DNA of 28,812 bases from a virus, in IMG/VR virus record IMGVR_UViG_3300030390_000339, positions 1-28,812 of that record. The stretch is one strand, 5' to 3'. The notes beneath the pieces are model-generated. The model was not told the origin of the DNA, did not search any database, and worked only from the letters and a program-made list of their open reading frames with translations. Positions 20,913-28,772 of this stretch are shown here, piece after piece; within the stretch, counting starts at the first letter, position 1; every line of letters starts with the position of its first letter. A program made the position numbers and the translations under genes.

Positions 20913-21914
20913 ATGAAAAGAGCAATTAAAAATAGAAATGTAAACTTAAGAACTATCTCAACTAGTGGTTCTTTAGACAACTTTACTACTACTTATGAAG
21001 GTCAATTTGCAAATGAATTTGTAGCGGCGGCGTTGCTTTCGGGTGTAACTTTAGACCAAGGTTTAATCACTGTAAAGCCAAACGTTAAGTATAAGGAAGT
21101 AATCAAAAAATTAAATATGGATAATATCGTTGTAGACGGGTCTTGTGACTTTACTTTTACAGCGGACGCTATCGACTTAGAACAAAGAATCTTAGAAGTA
21201 GGCGATTATCAAGTTAACCTACAAATTTGTAAGGCTGATTTTATTTCGGATTATTTAGCTTTAGAGCAAGGCGCATCTGCATTCGTAGATTTACCAGGTT
21301 CTTTTGCTGACTATATGCTAGCTCACGTAGCGGCTAAAGTAGCAGAAAAAACAGAGCAAAATATCTGGAATGGTGATGGAACTACGACTGGACAATTTCA
21401 AGGTTTAGTACCTAAACTAGACGCTGAAGCAAACTCAGTAAAAGTAACTCTAGCAGCTACTTCTTGGGCGGCTGCAACTATTATAAGCTCCTTAGGAGAA
21501 ATGGTAGATTCAGTGCCAGCGGGAGTATATGGTAAAGATGACCTTTATATTTACCTCGGAACGCTAGCGTACAAAGCGTATGTTAGAGCGTTAGGCGGAT
21601 TTGCTGCTAACGGAGTAGGTGGTTCAGGTACAAATGCACAAGGTACGCAATGGTACGCAAACGGAAACGGATTATCGTTTGACGGAATCAATGTGGTAAT
21701 GTGTCCAGGGATGCCAGCAACTAAGGCCGTAATAGCTGAAAAATCTAATCTTTTCTTTGGCACGTCTATTATTGACGAAGCGAACGGGTCAGTCGTAAAA
21801 CTTTTAGATATGTCAGATTTGGACGGTTCTCAAAATTGTAGAGTAATCGTAAGATTCTTTGCTGGAGCGCAAATCGGAGTACCACAAGATGCTTTAGTAG
21901 CAACTTTAGGATAG
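20913..21914 (+). CDS. Major capsid protein (HK97-like)
   Basis: The 333-residue protein has a long N-terminal arm, then EGQFANEFVAAALLSGVTLD. An E-loop-like and spine-helix region follows (SFADYMLAHVAAKVAEKTEQ), then NIWNGDGTTTGQFQGLVPKL and the end IVRFFAGAQIGVPQDALVAT. Size and order suit HK97-fold capsid proteins. The place next to protease and scaffold genes and the codon use of an abundant protein support the call. A GC-rich hairpin lies 23 nt after the stop. Confidence 0.9.
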   Translation: MKRAIKNRNVNLRTISTSGSLDNFTTTYEGQFANEFVAAALLSGVTLDQGLITVKPNVKYKEVIKKLNMDNIVVDGSCDFTFTADAIDLEQRILEVGDYQVNLQICKADFISDYLALEQGASAFVDLPGSFADYMLAHVAAKVAEKTEQNIWNGDGTTTGQFQGLVPKLDAEANSVKVTLAATSWAAATIISSLGEMVDSVPAGVYGKDDLYIYLGTLAYKAYVRALGGFAANGVGGSGTNAQGTQWYANGNGLSFDGINVVMCPGMPATKAVIAEKSNLFFGTSIIDEANGSVVKLLDMSDLDGSQNCRVIVRFFAGAQIGVPQDALVATLG

Positions 21915-21936
21915 TAAATTAAATTAATCAAACTAA

Positions 21937-21963
21937 GACGCCAGGTTTAATCGCCTGGTGGTC
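21937..21963 (+). other. Hairpin between capsid and tail tube genes
   Basis: GCCAGG (21940-21945) pairs with CCTGGT (21954-21959), five Watson-Crick pairs and one G-U. The stem extends outward through C21939-G21960 and, past a bulged G21961, with A21938-T21962 and G21937-C21963. The loop is TTTAATCG. No T-run follows, so it is not a normal terminator. It may protect the capsid mRNA's 3' end or slow transcription. Confidence 0.6.
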
Positions 21964-21986
21964 AAGGTTTATAAAACATATAAAGA

Positions 21987-22526
21987 ATGGCTTGTTTAGC
22001 ATTAAGTACTGGTAGAGCCTTAGCTTGCAAAAACGTAATGGGGGGCATCAAAGCCGTTTATTTTGCGGATTATGGAACGCTTGGGGACTTAACCATCACA
22101 GACGGTGAAATTACTGCATTTGGCGGTACACCAGCATTTTTCGAATATGACGTTAAAGGAAGCTCAGGATTGGAGCAAACTATAAATGCGTCTAGAGAGA
22201 ATGGAACGGTTTTTTACGAGCAGACGTTAACTTTAGTATTAACAAAATTAGACTTACTAACTCAAAACGAGTTAATTAAGGTAATTGATGCTAGACCATA
22301 CGCTGTAATAGAAGACTATAATAATAATTACCTATTAATTGGAGCCGATAACGGAGCTGATTGTAATGGTGGGTCAATTACCACTGGCGTTGCCGCTGGT
22401 GACCTCACAGGATTTTCAATTACTATGGCTGGCCAGGAAAAACTACCAGCATTTTTCGTAACTCCATCAGTATTACAAGGGGCGGTTTCTGCATCTTTTG
22501 CATCACCAACTCAAATTGTACCGTAA
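21987..22526 (+). CDS. Major tail tube protein
   Basis: The 179-residue product opens ALSTGRALACKNVMGGIKAV. This S-T-G-R-x-x-x-CK-x-x-x-GG-x-K-AVYFADY start is what I know from tail tube proteins of Bacteroidota siphoviruses. The rest is strand-rich (TVFYEQTLTLVLTKLDLLTQ, LTGFSITMAGQEKLPAFFV), fitting the beta barrel that stacks into the tube. Its place right after the capsid gene, not with the other tail genes, is unusual but suits two highly expressed structural proteins on one transcript. A terminator follows the gene. Confidence 0.8.
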   Translation: MACLALSTGRALACKNVMGGIKAVYFADYGTLGDLTITDGEITAFGGTPAFFEYDVKGSSGLEQTINASRENGTVFYEQTLTLVLTKLDLLTQNELIKVIDARPYAVIEDYNNNYLLIGADNGADCNGGSITTGVAAGDLTGFSITMAGQEKLPAFFVTPSVLQGAVSASFASPTQIVP

Positions 22527-22553
22527 TAATAAATTTTATTTTTACTTAAATTA

Positions 22554-22579
22554 AGCTACTTTTACGAGTGGCTTTTTTT
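22554..22579 (+). terminator. Terminator after capsid-tail tube unit
   Basis: AGCTACT (22554-22560) pairs with AGTGGCT (22567-22573), seven pairs with one G-U. The loop is TTTACG and a T-run follows to 22579. Late promoter motif copy 5 starts 6 nt later. Confidence 0.85.
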
Positions 22580-22584
22580 ATTAG

Positions 22585-22610
22585 CAAATTTATTTTTATT
22601 GCGTTATATA
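22585..22610 (+). promoter_or_regulatory. Late promoter motif copy 5 (before portal unit)
   Basis: CAAAT at 22585-22589, 12 nt, then CGTTATATA at 22602-22610. The ATG at 22614 begins 12 nt after the start of CGTT. It follows a terminator directly, so a fresh transcription start is expected here. Confidence 0.8.
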
Positions 22611-22613
22611 TAT

Positions 22614-23033
22614 ATGCAAGTGTTAAAACCTACTACAGACCCGCAAACCTTTTTTATTATTCCTAGAATATATAATACTGGTTTAACGTTTAGCCTTAGA
22701 GACGACTCGACAAATACGAGTATTGCTTATACGCCTACTGTAGTCCAGGAAAACGACTATTTAAAGATTACTGGCGTATTTACGTTGGTAGAAGGTCATT
22801 TTTACGACATAATAGCGCATAACGATTATAATAAATGGAATACTAATAATGACTATTGGAATTTTAGCCCAGACACTTGGGAAAGTTTAACAAAAAAAAC
22901 ATTTAAAGTAACTTTAGATAGAATATTTTGTACCAACCAGACGATAGAACAGCTAAACAACCAGGGTTACAATGTAAACAAAGGCGTTTACAAAACAGAT
23001 AATTCATTTAATAACGATTATATAGTAATATGA
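22614..23033 (+). CDS. Virion-region protein upstream of portal (139 aa)
   Basis: ATG 22614 is chosen over a TTG at 22599, which lies within the promoter motif. The protein (LKPTTDPQTFFIIPRIYNTG, then ITGVFTLVEGHFYDIIAHND) is beta-rich and ends with a LDRIFCTNQTIEQLN segment and YIVI. I recall this RIFCT-NQT ending from proteins just before the portal in Bacteroidota phages, whose role is unknown. It overlaps the portal gene by four bases (ATGA), so they are co-translated. A minor head or neck protein is likely. Confidence 0.75.
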   Translation: MQVLKPTTDPQTFFIIPRIYNTGLTFSLRDDSTNTSIAYTPTVVQENDYLKITGVFTLVEGHFYDIIAHNDYNKWNTNNDYWNFSPDTWESLTKKTFKVTLDRIFCTNQTIEQLNNQGYNVNKGVYKTDNSFNNDYIVI

Positions 23034-24979
23034 GCAGAGGCAAGAAAAAAGAATACAAGAAAAATATACGAATGCTGAATTTAAGCCAGTATTCTCAGCC
23101 CTTAATAATAGAAGAAAAAAATAGAGAGTGGATTTCCTACGGGGCCGACAATTTATATTTTGATTATTTAATCAATTCTTATCAATCTAGCCCAACAGCG
23201 GTCGCTTGTATTACGGGTATTAGCCAAATGATATACGGTAGAGGTTTAGACGCTACAAATTCTAATAAACAGCCTGACGAATACGCTCAAATGAAGAGTT
23301 TATTTACTGATAAATGTACCAGGAAACTAGCTACGGATTTAAAGCTTTTTGGTATGGCGTCTTTTCAAGTTGTATATTCTAAAGATAGAACTAGAATAGC
23401 TGAAGTAGACCATTTTCCTGTAGAATGTCTTAGAGCTGAAAAATGCAACTACGATGGCGATATTGAAGCGTATTACTATATGGCAGACTGGGCCGACATA
23501 AAGCCTGGTGAAGAGCCTAAAAGAATACCAGCATACGGATTTAGTAGCGAAGAGATAGAAATATATTATATAAAACCTTATAGACCAGGCTATTTTTATT
23601 ATAGTCCTGTTGACTATGTTGGAGCTTTAGATTACCAAAATTTAGAAGCCGAAATTGGAACGTTTCATATAAACAACGTTAGAAATGGTATGACTCCTGG
23701 ATTACTTATGAATTTTAATTCGGGTATTCCAGATGAGGACTTACAAAACGATATAGAGAGAAAAATACTAAACAAATATACAGGCACTACAAATGCGGGT
23801 AAAATAATTATTGCATTTAATGACGATAAGGACCAGGCTGCTACAATAGACGCTGTTCAATTAAGTGACGCTCATAATCAATATCAGTTTTTAAGTGAAG
23901 AGTCGCAGTCTAAAATTCTAGTAGGCCATAGGGTGACAAGCCCTTTACTATTTGGAATTAAAAACACTAGCTCAGGCTTTGGGTCCAATGCAGACGAGTT
24001 GTCTACTAGCTCAACGCTTTTTGATAATACGGTTATTAGACCATTTCAAGACCTTTTATTAACGGCCTTTGACGAAATACTAGCGTTTAACGATATTAGT
24101 TTAAACTTGTACTTTAAGAGCTTACAACCTTTATCTTTTGTAGACTTAGAAAATGCTATGTCTGGCGAAGAGATTGAAGAGCAAACAGGAATAAAAGAAG
24201 ACGAGCGTAAAGAGTTTAAAGTTATTGATGGTAGCGAAGCTTACGAAACGATTAAAGAAGCTGAAGACAAAGCTAATGAGTTGGGTTGTATGGGCTATCA
24301 CGAACATTTAGAGCCAGACGGTAAAAAGTGGTATATGCCTTGTCAAAACCATACAGACTTAAGTAAAAAAGACAAAAGACCCTATCTAACAGACGATTTA
24401 AAGGACGCAATACTAAAAGAGTATGCTTCACTAGGCGAGGACGAAGATAGTATCTTAGAAGACTTTGATTTGATTGATAGCAGACCAGCTAATGACTATG
24501 ATAAAGCTATTAACGATAGTTTAGACTTAGCTACTCAATTAGCGTTTGTGCCTAAAAGCACACCTAACAAAAAGTCTGAGCAAGACACTAGTATTATAAA
24601 AGTGCGTTATAGATACTATGGTAGCAACAATCCTGAGCGAGAATTTTGTAGAGATATGTGGGCCGCTAAAAAGGTTTATAGAATGGAAGACTTAGATAAA
24701 GAGAGTAGTGCAAATTCTACTTTAGCACCTTCAGGTCAAAGTACTTACAATCTTTGGTTGTATAAAGGCGGTGTTAACTGTCAACATTATTGGGAACGTA
24801 GAACGTACTTAAGAAAAAACAACGAGAGAATTACGGTAGCGGAAGCCAGACGTAAAATACAAGCACTAGACCCTAGCTTAAGAGATGAGGCTAAAATAGA
24901 AACCAATGTACCAGAGGTGGCACAAATAGCTAAGCCTTCAAATAATTGGTGGTCTTTACAACCAGGATATAGAAGTTAA
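23030..24979 (+). CDS. Portal protein with Cys/His-rich C-terminal extension
   Basis: A 649-residue protein. Residues 1-370 follow portal patterns: SYGADNLYFDYLINSYQSSP near the start, TGISQMIYGRGL, then HVT-like SPLLFGIKN and SSTLFDNTVIRPFQ leading to the helical wing end. After that comes a motif with C420, H424, H426, C438 and H441 (ELGCMGYHEH, WYMPCQNH), then a second domain (about 524-600) with VRYRYYGSN, REFCRDMWAA and GGVNCQHYWER. I have seen both in phage head proteins of MuF type, but not as a known enzyme. The portal ring forms the DNA gate; the extension may be a zinc-binding fused morphogenesis part. Confidence 0.85.
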   Translation: MSRGKKKEYKKNIRMLNLSQYSQPLIIEEKNREWISYGADNLYFDYLINSYQSSPTAVACITGISQMIYGRGLDATNSNKQPDEYAQMKSLFTDKCTRKLATDLKLFGMASFQVVYSKDRTRIAEVDHFPVECLRAEKCNYDGDIEAYYYMADWADIKPGEEPKRIPAYGFSSEEIEIYYIKPYRPGYFYYSPVDYVGALDYQNLEAEIGTFHINNVRNGMTPGLLMNFNSGIPDEDLQNDIERKILNKYTGTTNAGKIIIAFNDDKDQAATIDAVQLSDAHNQYQFLSEESQSKILVGHRVTSPLLFGIKNTSSGFGSNADELSTSSTLFDNTVIRPFQDLLLTAFDEILAFNDISLNLYFKSLQPLSFVDLENAMSGEEIEEQTGIKEDERKEFKVIDGSEAYETIKEAEDKANELGCMGYHEHLEPDGKKWYMPCQNHTDLSKKDKRPYLTDDLKDAILKEYASLGEDEDSILEDFDLIDSRPANDYDKAINDSLDLATQLAFVPKSTPNKKSEQDTSIIKVRYRYYGSNNPEREFCRDMWAAKKVYRMEDLDKESSANSTLAPSGQSTYNLWLYKGGVNCQHYWERRTYLRKNNERITVAEARRKIQALDPSLRDEAKIETNVPEVAQIAKPSNNWWSLQPGYRS

Positions 24980-24982
24980 GAT

Positions 24983-25486
24983 ATGGCAACAGCGTTATTT
25001 ATAAATAGAACAGACTTAGTTAGAAACACTATAATAAATGGTGATGTCGATACGGACAAGTTTATACAGTTTATTCGTATAAGTCAACAGATGCACATTC
25101 AAAATTATTTAGGTTCCGCATTATACGACCAGATTTCAGCGGCCATAACAGCCGATACGTTAACAGCGGACCAAACACTTTTATTAAACGATTACATTCA
25201 GCCAATGTTAATTCATTTTAGTATGGTCGATTATCTACCGTTTAGCTCAGTCGAGCTTAGAAATGGTGGCTTATTTAAGCACACCGCAGAAAACGGGACA
25301 AGTCCTACAACTAACGAAGTAGACTTTTTAGTACAAAAACATAGGAACTTTGCAGAGTTTTATACTAGACGATTTATAGATTATATGTCGTTTAATGCTG
25401 CTAGTAAGTTTCCAAAGTATTGGGAAAATCAAAATAATCAAATGTACCCAGATATGAGTGCTACATTTACAGGCTGGGTTTTATAA
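24983..25486 (+). CDS. Head-tail connector (adaptor) protein
   Basis: The 167-residue helical protein has FIQFIRISQQMHIQNYLGSA, YDQISAAITADTL and LLLNDYIQPMLIHFSMVDY. These form the I-x-x-x-Q-x-x-HI-x-x-x-LG, then Y-I-x-PML pattern of a connector protein family in Bacteroidota phages (DUF6712-like, from memory). It would sit under the portal as the adaptor ring. It begins three bases after the portal stop, in the usual order. The C-terminus (PKYWENQNNQMYP) is polar. Confidence 0.75.
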   Translation: MATALFINRTDLVRNTIINGDVDTDKFIQFIRISQQMHIQNYLGSALYDQISAAITADTLTADQTLLLNDYIQPMLIHFSMVDYLPFSSVELRNGGLFKHTAENGTSPTTNEVDFLVQKHRNFAEFYTRRFIDYMSFNAASKFPKYWENQNNQMYPDMSATFTGWVL

Positions 25487-25487
25487 T

Positions 25488-25589
25488 ATGGATAAAAAAG
25501 AATATACTATTAAATTAAAAAACGTTAGTAAATTATTAAAATATGTTTACACTAAGGACGTAAAATATAAAGAAAATAAAAAGAAATAA
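25488..25589 (+). CDS. Tiny basic protein (33 aa)
   Basis: ATG 25488 follows the connector stop by one base and the stop abuts the next ATG at 25590. The product is almost all basic and helical (MDKKEYTIKLKNVSKLLKYV, ending KENKKK). No family is known. The snug fit between two genes is the main reason to call it. It may be a DNA-binding or membrane-touching peptide. Confidence 0.5.
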   Translation: MDKKEYTIKLKNVSKLLKYVYTKDVKYKENKKK

Positions 25590-26009
25590 ATGGCAAATTT
25601 AACCAATACACTAATAAGCGCAACTTACCTGTCTATATTAAAGACAAGTGATAATGCTATTTTGTCGGCTACGCCTGTTTTATTAACTGATGGCGGTGGC
25701 AATAGCTCAGGCCTTACAATTAATAATGCTGGTGACTTAGTCGCTGCGGGAACTATTACGTTTAATACTGCGATAAAAGACGGTAAAAACTTAGTGAACG
25801 TTACAAAATTTGTAGACGAAGCGGACGGAATAACTAATAACAATAACGATACTAGTATTCCAACAAGCGCATCTGTAATAGATTACGTCTCAAATCCTAG
25901 TGAATTGGTTAGTTTGAATTTTGCAAACGATACGTTAGCTGGGGCTGGTGGGGTTGCTGTAGGTGGTTTATACCATACTGCGGGGACTGTTAAAATTAGA
26001 CTAAGTTAA
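25590..26009 (+). CDS. Virion/fibre-like structural protein (139 aa)
   Basis: The protein is rich in T, N, G and A with short strands (LTNTLISATYLSILKTSDNA, GLTINNAGDLVAAGTITFNT). It ends GGLYHTAGTVKIRLS. The SGLTINNAGDLVAAGTI stretch and the VGGLYHTAGTVKIRL end look like fibre-shaft or tip proteins in phages, where L-Y-H-x-x-G-x-V-K-I-R recurs near the C-terminus. It probably forms part of the tail tip or a fibre. The stop overlaps the next start (TAATG). No enzyme motif is seen. Confidence 0.65.
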   Translation: MANLTNTLISATYLSILKTSDNAILSATPVLLTDGGGNSSGLTINNAGDLVAAGTITFNTAIKDGKNLVNVTKFVDEADGITNNNNDTSIPTSASVIDYVSNPSELVSLNFANDTLAGAGGVAVGGLYHTAGTVKIRLS

Positions 26010-26164
26010 TGTCAATGCAAGATATAAAAATATACGCCTTGAATACTAGTAGCTTAGCTATCAGTTTCACAGACATAGACACAATTTTAAAGGTAATACT
26101 GTTATTGGTAAGTATTGGATATACAGTTAATAAATGGTATTTAATGAATAAAAAAAATAAATAA
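26009..26164 (+). CDS. Possible second holin, single TM (51 aa)
   Basis: The start overlaps the previous stop and the stop overlaps the next start (both TAATG). It reads MSMQDIKIYALNTSSLAISF, then TDIDTILKVILLLVSIGYTV and NKWYLMNKK. One clear membrane segment is followed by a basic tail. I recall small proteins of flavobacterial phages with the same IKxYAL, SFTDIDxxLK, YTVxK layout, sometimes labelled holin. It lies far from the amidase on the linear map but only a few genes upstream of it if the window ends are joined. Function is therefore tentative. Confidence 0.65.
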   Translation: MSMQDIKIYALNTSSLAISFTDIDTILKVILLLVSIGYTVNKWYLMNKKNK

Positions 26165-26352
26165 TGAGTCCAGCAGAAATATACTATAAAACCTATTGGG
26201 GTATTGGAGCTTGTAATAATATCGGTTGGGGAATCGTATATAAGCCTTTTGTCGATTGTACGCCTTCGCCACAATTTGAGATTATAGCAGAAAACGGGGA
26301 CTTCTTATTAACTGAAAGCAATAACGAATTTTTAATAACGGAATTTCAATAA
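26164..26352 (+). CDS. Small virion-region protein with shared C-terminal module (62 aa)
   Basis: The start overlaps the previous stop (TAATG). The N-terminal half (EIYYKTYWGIGACNNIGWGI) has the YYK-x-x-WG, GWG-x-x-Y look of small proteins found near phage fibre genes. The C-terminal 25 residues (FEIIAENGDFLLTESNNEF and on) match the end of the Cys-rich protein at 18497-18724 at most positions. The module may be a beta hairpin that docks to a common virion partner. Function unknown. The fibre gene begins 12 nt after its stop. Confidence 0.65.
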   Translation: MSPAEIYYKTYWGIGACNNIGWGIVYKPFVDCTPSPQFEIIAENGDFLLTESNNEFLITEFQ

Positions 26353-26364
26353 AAATAAAAAACA

Positions 26365-28746
26365 ATGGCAAATAAAAAATTTAGCGAATTTGTACTAAAA
26401 ACTGACACTAGTGGCGTAAGTCATATTGTAGGGTATAATGGAGCAGAGAATGTACAAATAACACCAGCAAACTTCTTAGATACAACAGGAGGTCCATATC
26501 TACCTTTAGCTGGTGGCACAATGGTAGGCAATACTACCCACAATGACAATGTTAGGTCTTTGTACGGAACAAGCAGTGATTTACAAATTTATCACGATGC
26601 TGCAAATAGTTATGTTAGAGATGTAGGAACTGGTAATTTATTTTTAGATTCAAATGGAGTAGGTATAAGCATTATTTCTGATGGTAGTTTAGCAAGTCCT
26701 ATGGCTCATTTTTACAAAGATGGAGCAGTAGAATTATATAACACTAATATTAAAAAGTTTGAAACTACAAGCACAGGAGCTAATGTAAGCTCAAATAATG
26801 ATTCTTCGGTTGTTTTACAAGTTGGAGCTAGTACTTCAGCTACTGACAAAGAAGGAAGTGTTGAATTATACAGGGCTGACAGCAGCTCAAATAGAACTTT
26901 GGCTGGTCAATTTAAAACTGGTATTCCTGTTAGTGGAATTAGAGGTACAGAACTTATTTCTTTTCAAGCTATGGGATTTGAAACTCAAACTGGTAGTGGA
27001 CATTTTGTCTGGAAGAACGTTGGAGAAAAAATGAGGCTAACTTCGGCTGGTAATTTGGGTATAGGTACTTCGAATCCTGGTGTTAAACTGGAAGTTGCTG
27101 GTACTATTAATGCTTTTGGTAATAGTAGTGTAGCTTTACAATGGGGTGATACGTCAGCGGTTGGAGCTTTGTCTTTTGATGGCTCTGCAAATCCTGTTAT
27201 TCGTTCATATGCATCTAAATCTTTAATATTTCAAACAAATGGTGCTAATGAAAGGATGCGTATTTCAAGTTTAGGAAATGCTTTAATTAATCATACTCCT
27301 GGAGTTACAGAAACTAAACTTTATGTAGAAGGTAGTGAAATGCCAGAAGATGGCGACCCAGTAAGTGTTGAAGATATATTCACTTTATATAGATATGGTT
27401 CTGCTACTGTTTGGTCAGGGGCGGCAAGTTTAGCATTAGGTAGATATTTTCCAACTGGCTCAGCTCCAAGGTCAAGACTAGATTTTAAATTAAAAGAAGC
27501 GCCAGGTAGTAATACCGCTTTACCTGAAGTTACTGTAATGACAATGCAAGCAAATGGTTTTGTGGGCGTAGGTATTACGACTCCAAAAGCTAAAATGCAT
27601 ATTTTAGATGGTACGGCTGCTTCTTATACTGCCCCTACAACTTCTGATACTTTAGTAATTGAATCTGATGTACCAGGAGGAATATTATTGGTTGGTACTG
27701 GTGCTGGCTCGCTAAGTAAACAAAGTATAACTTTTGGAACACCCGCAGACCTTACAGGCGCGCATATAACTTATGATTCAAATAATAGTTTTATGAGTAT
27801 TGGAACAGTTTCAGCTAGTAATTTTCTTCAGTTTTTGTCTGGTAACGGAAGTGAATCTATGCGATTAGATGCAAGTGGTAATTGTGGTATAGGTACTTCG
27901 AGTCCAACAACTAAATTAAACGTATCTGGTGGTATATCTATTCCGTCTGGTGATAGTTTTGATTTTATAGACTCAAATTTAGGCGTTAATAGAATTAAAA
28001 GAAATACTAGTGTTGGTGGTCTAGAAATCATTACTGGTAGCTCAGCATCAGTAAATGTTTTAGATAATGGAAATGTGGGAATAGGTATTACGAGTCCAAA
28101 TTATAAATTAAGTATATCTGATTCAACAGCTTTAACGCCAGTTTATCAACACTTTACAAATGGAACTACAGGAACTGCGGCTGCTAATGGTGTTGTTATG
28201 GGTATAGATTCAGATGGTGATTTCTTAATTAATAATCAAGAAGCAAAAACAATTAAGTTATTTACAAATGATGCAGAAAGAATGCGACTAGATACTGCTG
28301 GAAACCTATCTATAGGTACAACTACAAATGCTGGTTATAGATTAAAATTACAAGGAACTGGAACTGTGCAGCTTAATAATAGAACAGGGAGCGATGGTGC
28401 TGTTTTTGCTGCTGCAAACGATGGAACTATTGTAGGGACAATAACTGTATCAGGTTCTGCAACTTCTTATAACACTTCTTCAGATTATAGATTAAAAGAA
28501 GATTTACAAGACTTTAAAGGTTTAGATTTAGTTTCTAAAATACCTGTTTATGATTACAAATGGAAAGCAGATGATTCTAGGTCTTATGGTGTTATGGCTC
28601 ATCAATTACAAGACGTTTTACCACAGGCTGTAACAGGCGACAAAGACGCTGAAGAAATGCAAGCTGTAGATTATAGTAAAATAGTACCAGTATTAGTAAA
28701 AGCAATACAAGAATTAAAAGCAGAAATAGAATTATTAAAACAATAA
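26365..28746 (+). CDS. Tail fibre with S74 intramolecular chaperone
   Basis: The 793-residue protein has a short N-terminal part (GGPYLPLAGGTMVGNT) that likely binds the tail. A long shaft of repeats follows, built around MRL-x-x-x-G-N-x-GIGT-x-x-P and K-L-x-V (for example SAGNLGIGTSNPGVKLEV, DASGNCGIGTSSPTTKLNV). The last 88 residues form a peptidase S74 domain with SSDYRLKEDL, where S706 and K711 are the likely catalytic pair for self-cleavage just before S706. It continues IPVYDYKWK, YGVMAHQLQ and a terminal coiled coil. The domain helps the trimer fold, then is released. The fibre would bind the host surface. Confidence 0.92.
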   Translation: MANKKFSEFVLKTDTSGVSHIVGYNGAENVQITPANFLDTTGGPYLPLAGGTMVGNTTHNDNVRSLYGTSSDLQIYHDAANSYVRDVGTGNLFLDSNGVGISIISDGSLASPMAHFYKDGAVELYNTNIKKFETTSTGANVSSNNDSSVVLQVGASTSATDKEGSVELYRADSSSNRTLAGQFKTGIPVSGIRGTELISFQAMGFETQTGSGHFVWKNVGEKMRLTSAGNLGIGTSNPGVKLEVAGTINAFGNSSVALQWGDTSAVGALSFDGSANPVIRSYASKSLIFQTNGANERMRISSLGNALINHTPGVTETKLYVEGSEMPEDGDPVSVEDIFTLYRYGSATVWSGAASLALGRYFPTGSAPRSRLDFKLKEAPGSNTALPEVTVMTMQANGFVGVGITTPKAKMHILDGTAASYTAPTTSDTLVIESDVPGGILLVGTGAGSLSKQSITFGTPADLTGAHITYDSNNSFMSIGTVSASNFLQFLSGNGSESMRLDASGNCGIGTSSPTTKLNVSGGISIPSGDSFDFIDSNLGVNRIKRNTSVGGLEIITGSSASVNVLDNGNVGIGITSPNYKLSISDSTALTPVYQHFTNGTTGTAAANGVVMGIDSDGDFLINNQEAKTIKLFTNDAERMRLDTAGNLSIGTTTNAGYRLKLQGTGTVQLNNRTGSDGAVFAAANDGTIVGTITVSGSATSYNTSSDYRLKEDLQDFKGLDLVSKIPVYDYKWKADDSRSYGVMAHQLQDVLPQAVTGDKDAEEMQAVDYSKIVPVLVKAIQELKAEIELLKQ

Positions 28747-28772
28747 ATAACAAATAAATAAAAATTAAAATT

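Noticed and set aside
26798-27034. Second + strand frame inside the tail fibre gene
   Set aside because: It lies wholly within the fibre gene, is Leu-rich from frame-shifted repeats, and has no start context of its own.
26365-28746. CRISPR-like or tandem DNA repeats in the fibre gene
   Set aside because: The repetition is of protein shaft motifs (GNxGIGTxxP) with varied DNA and no regular spacers.
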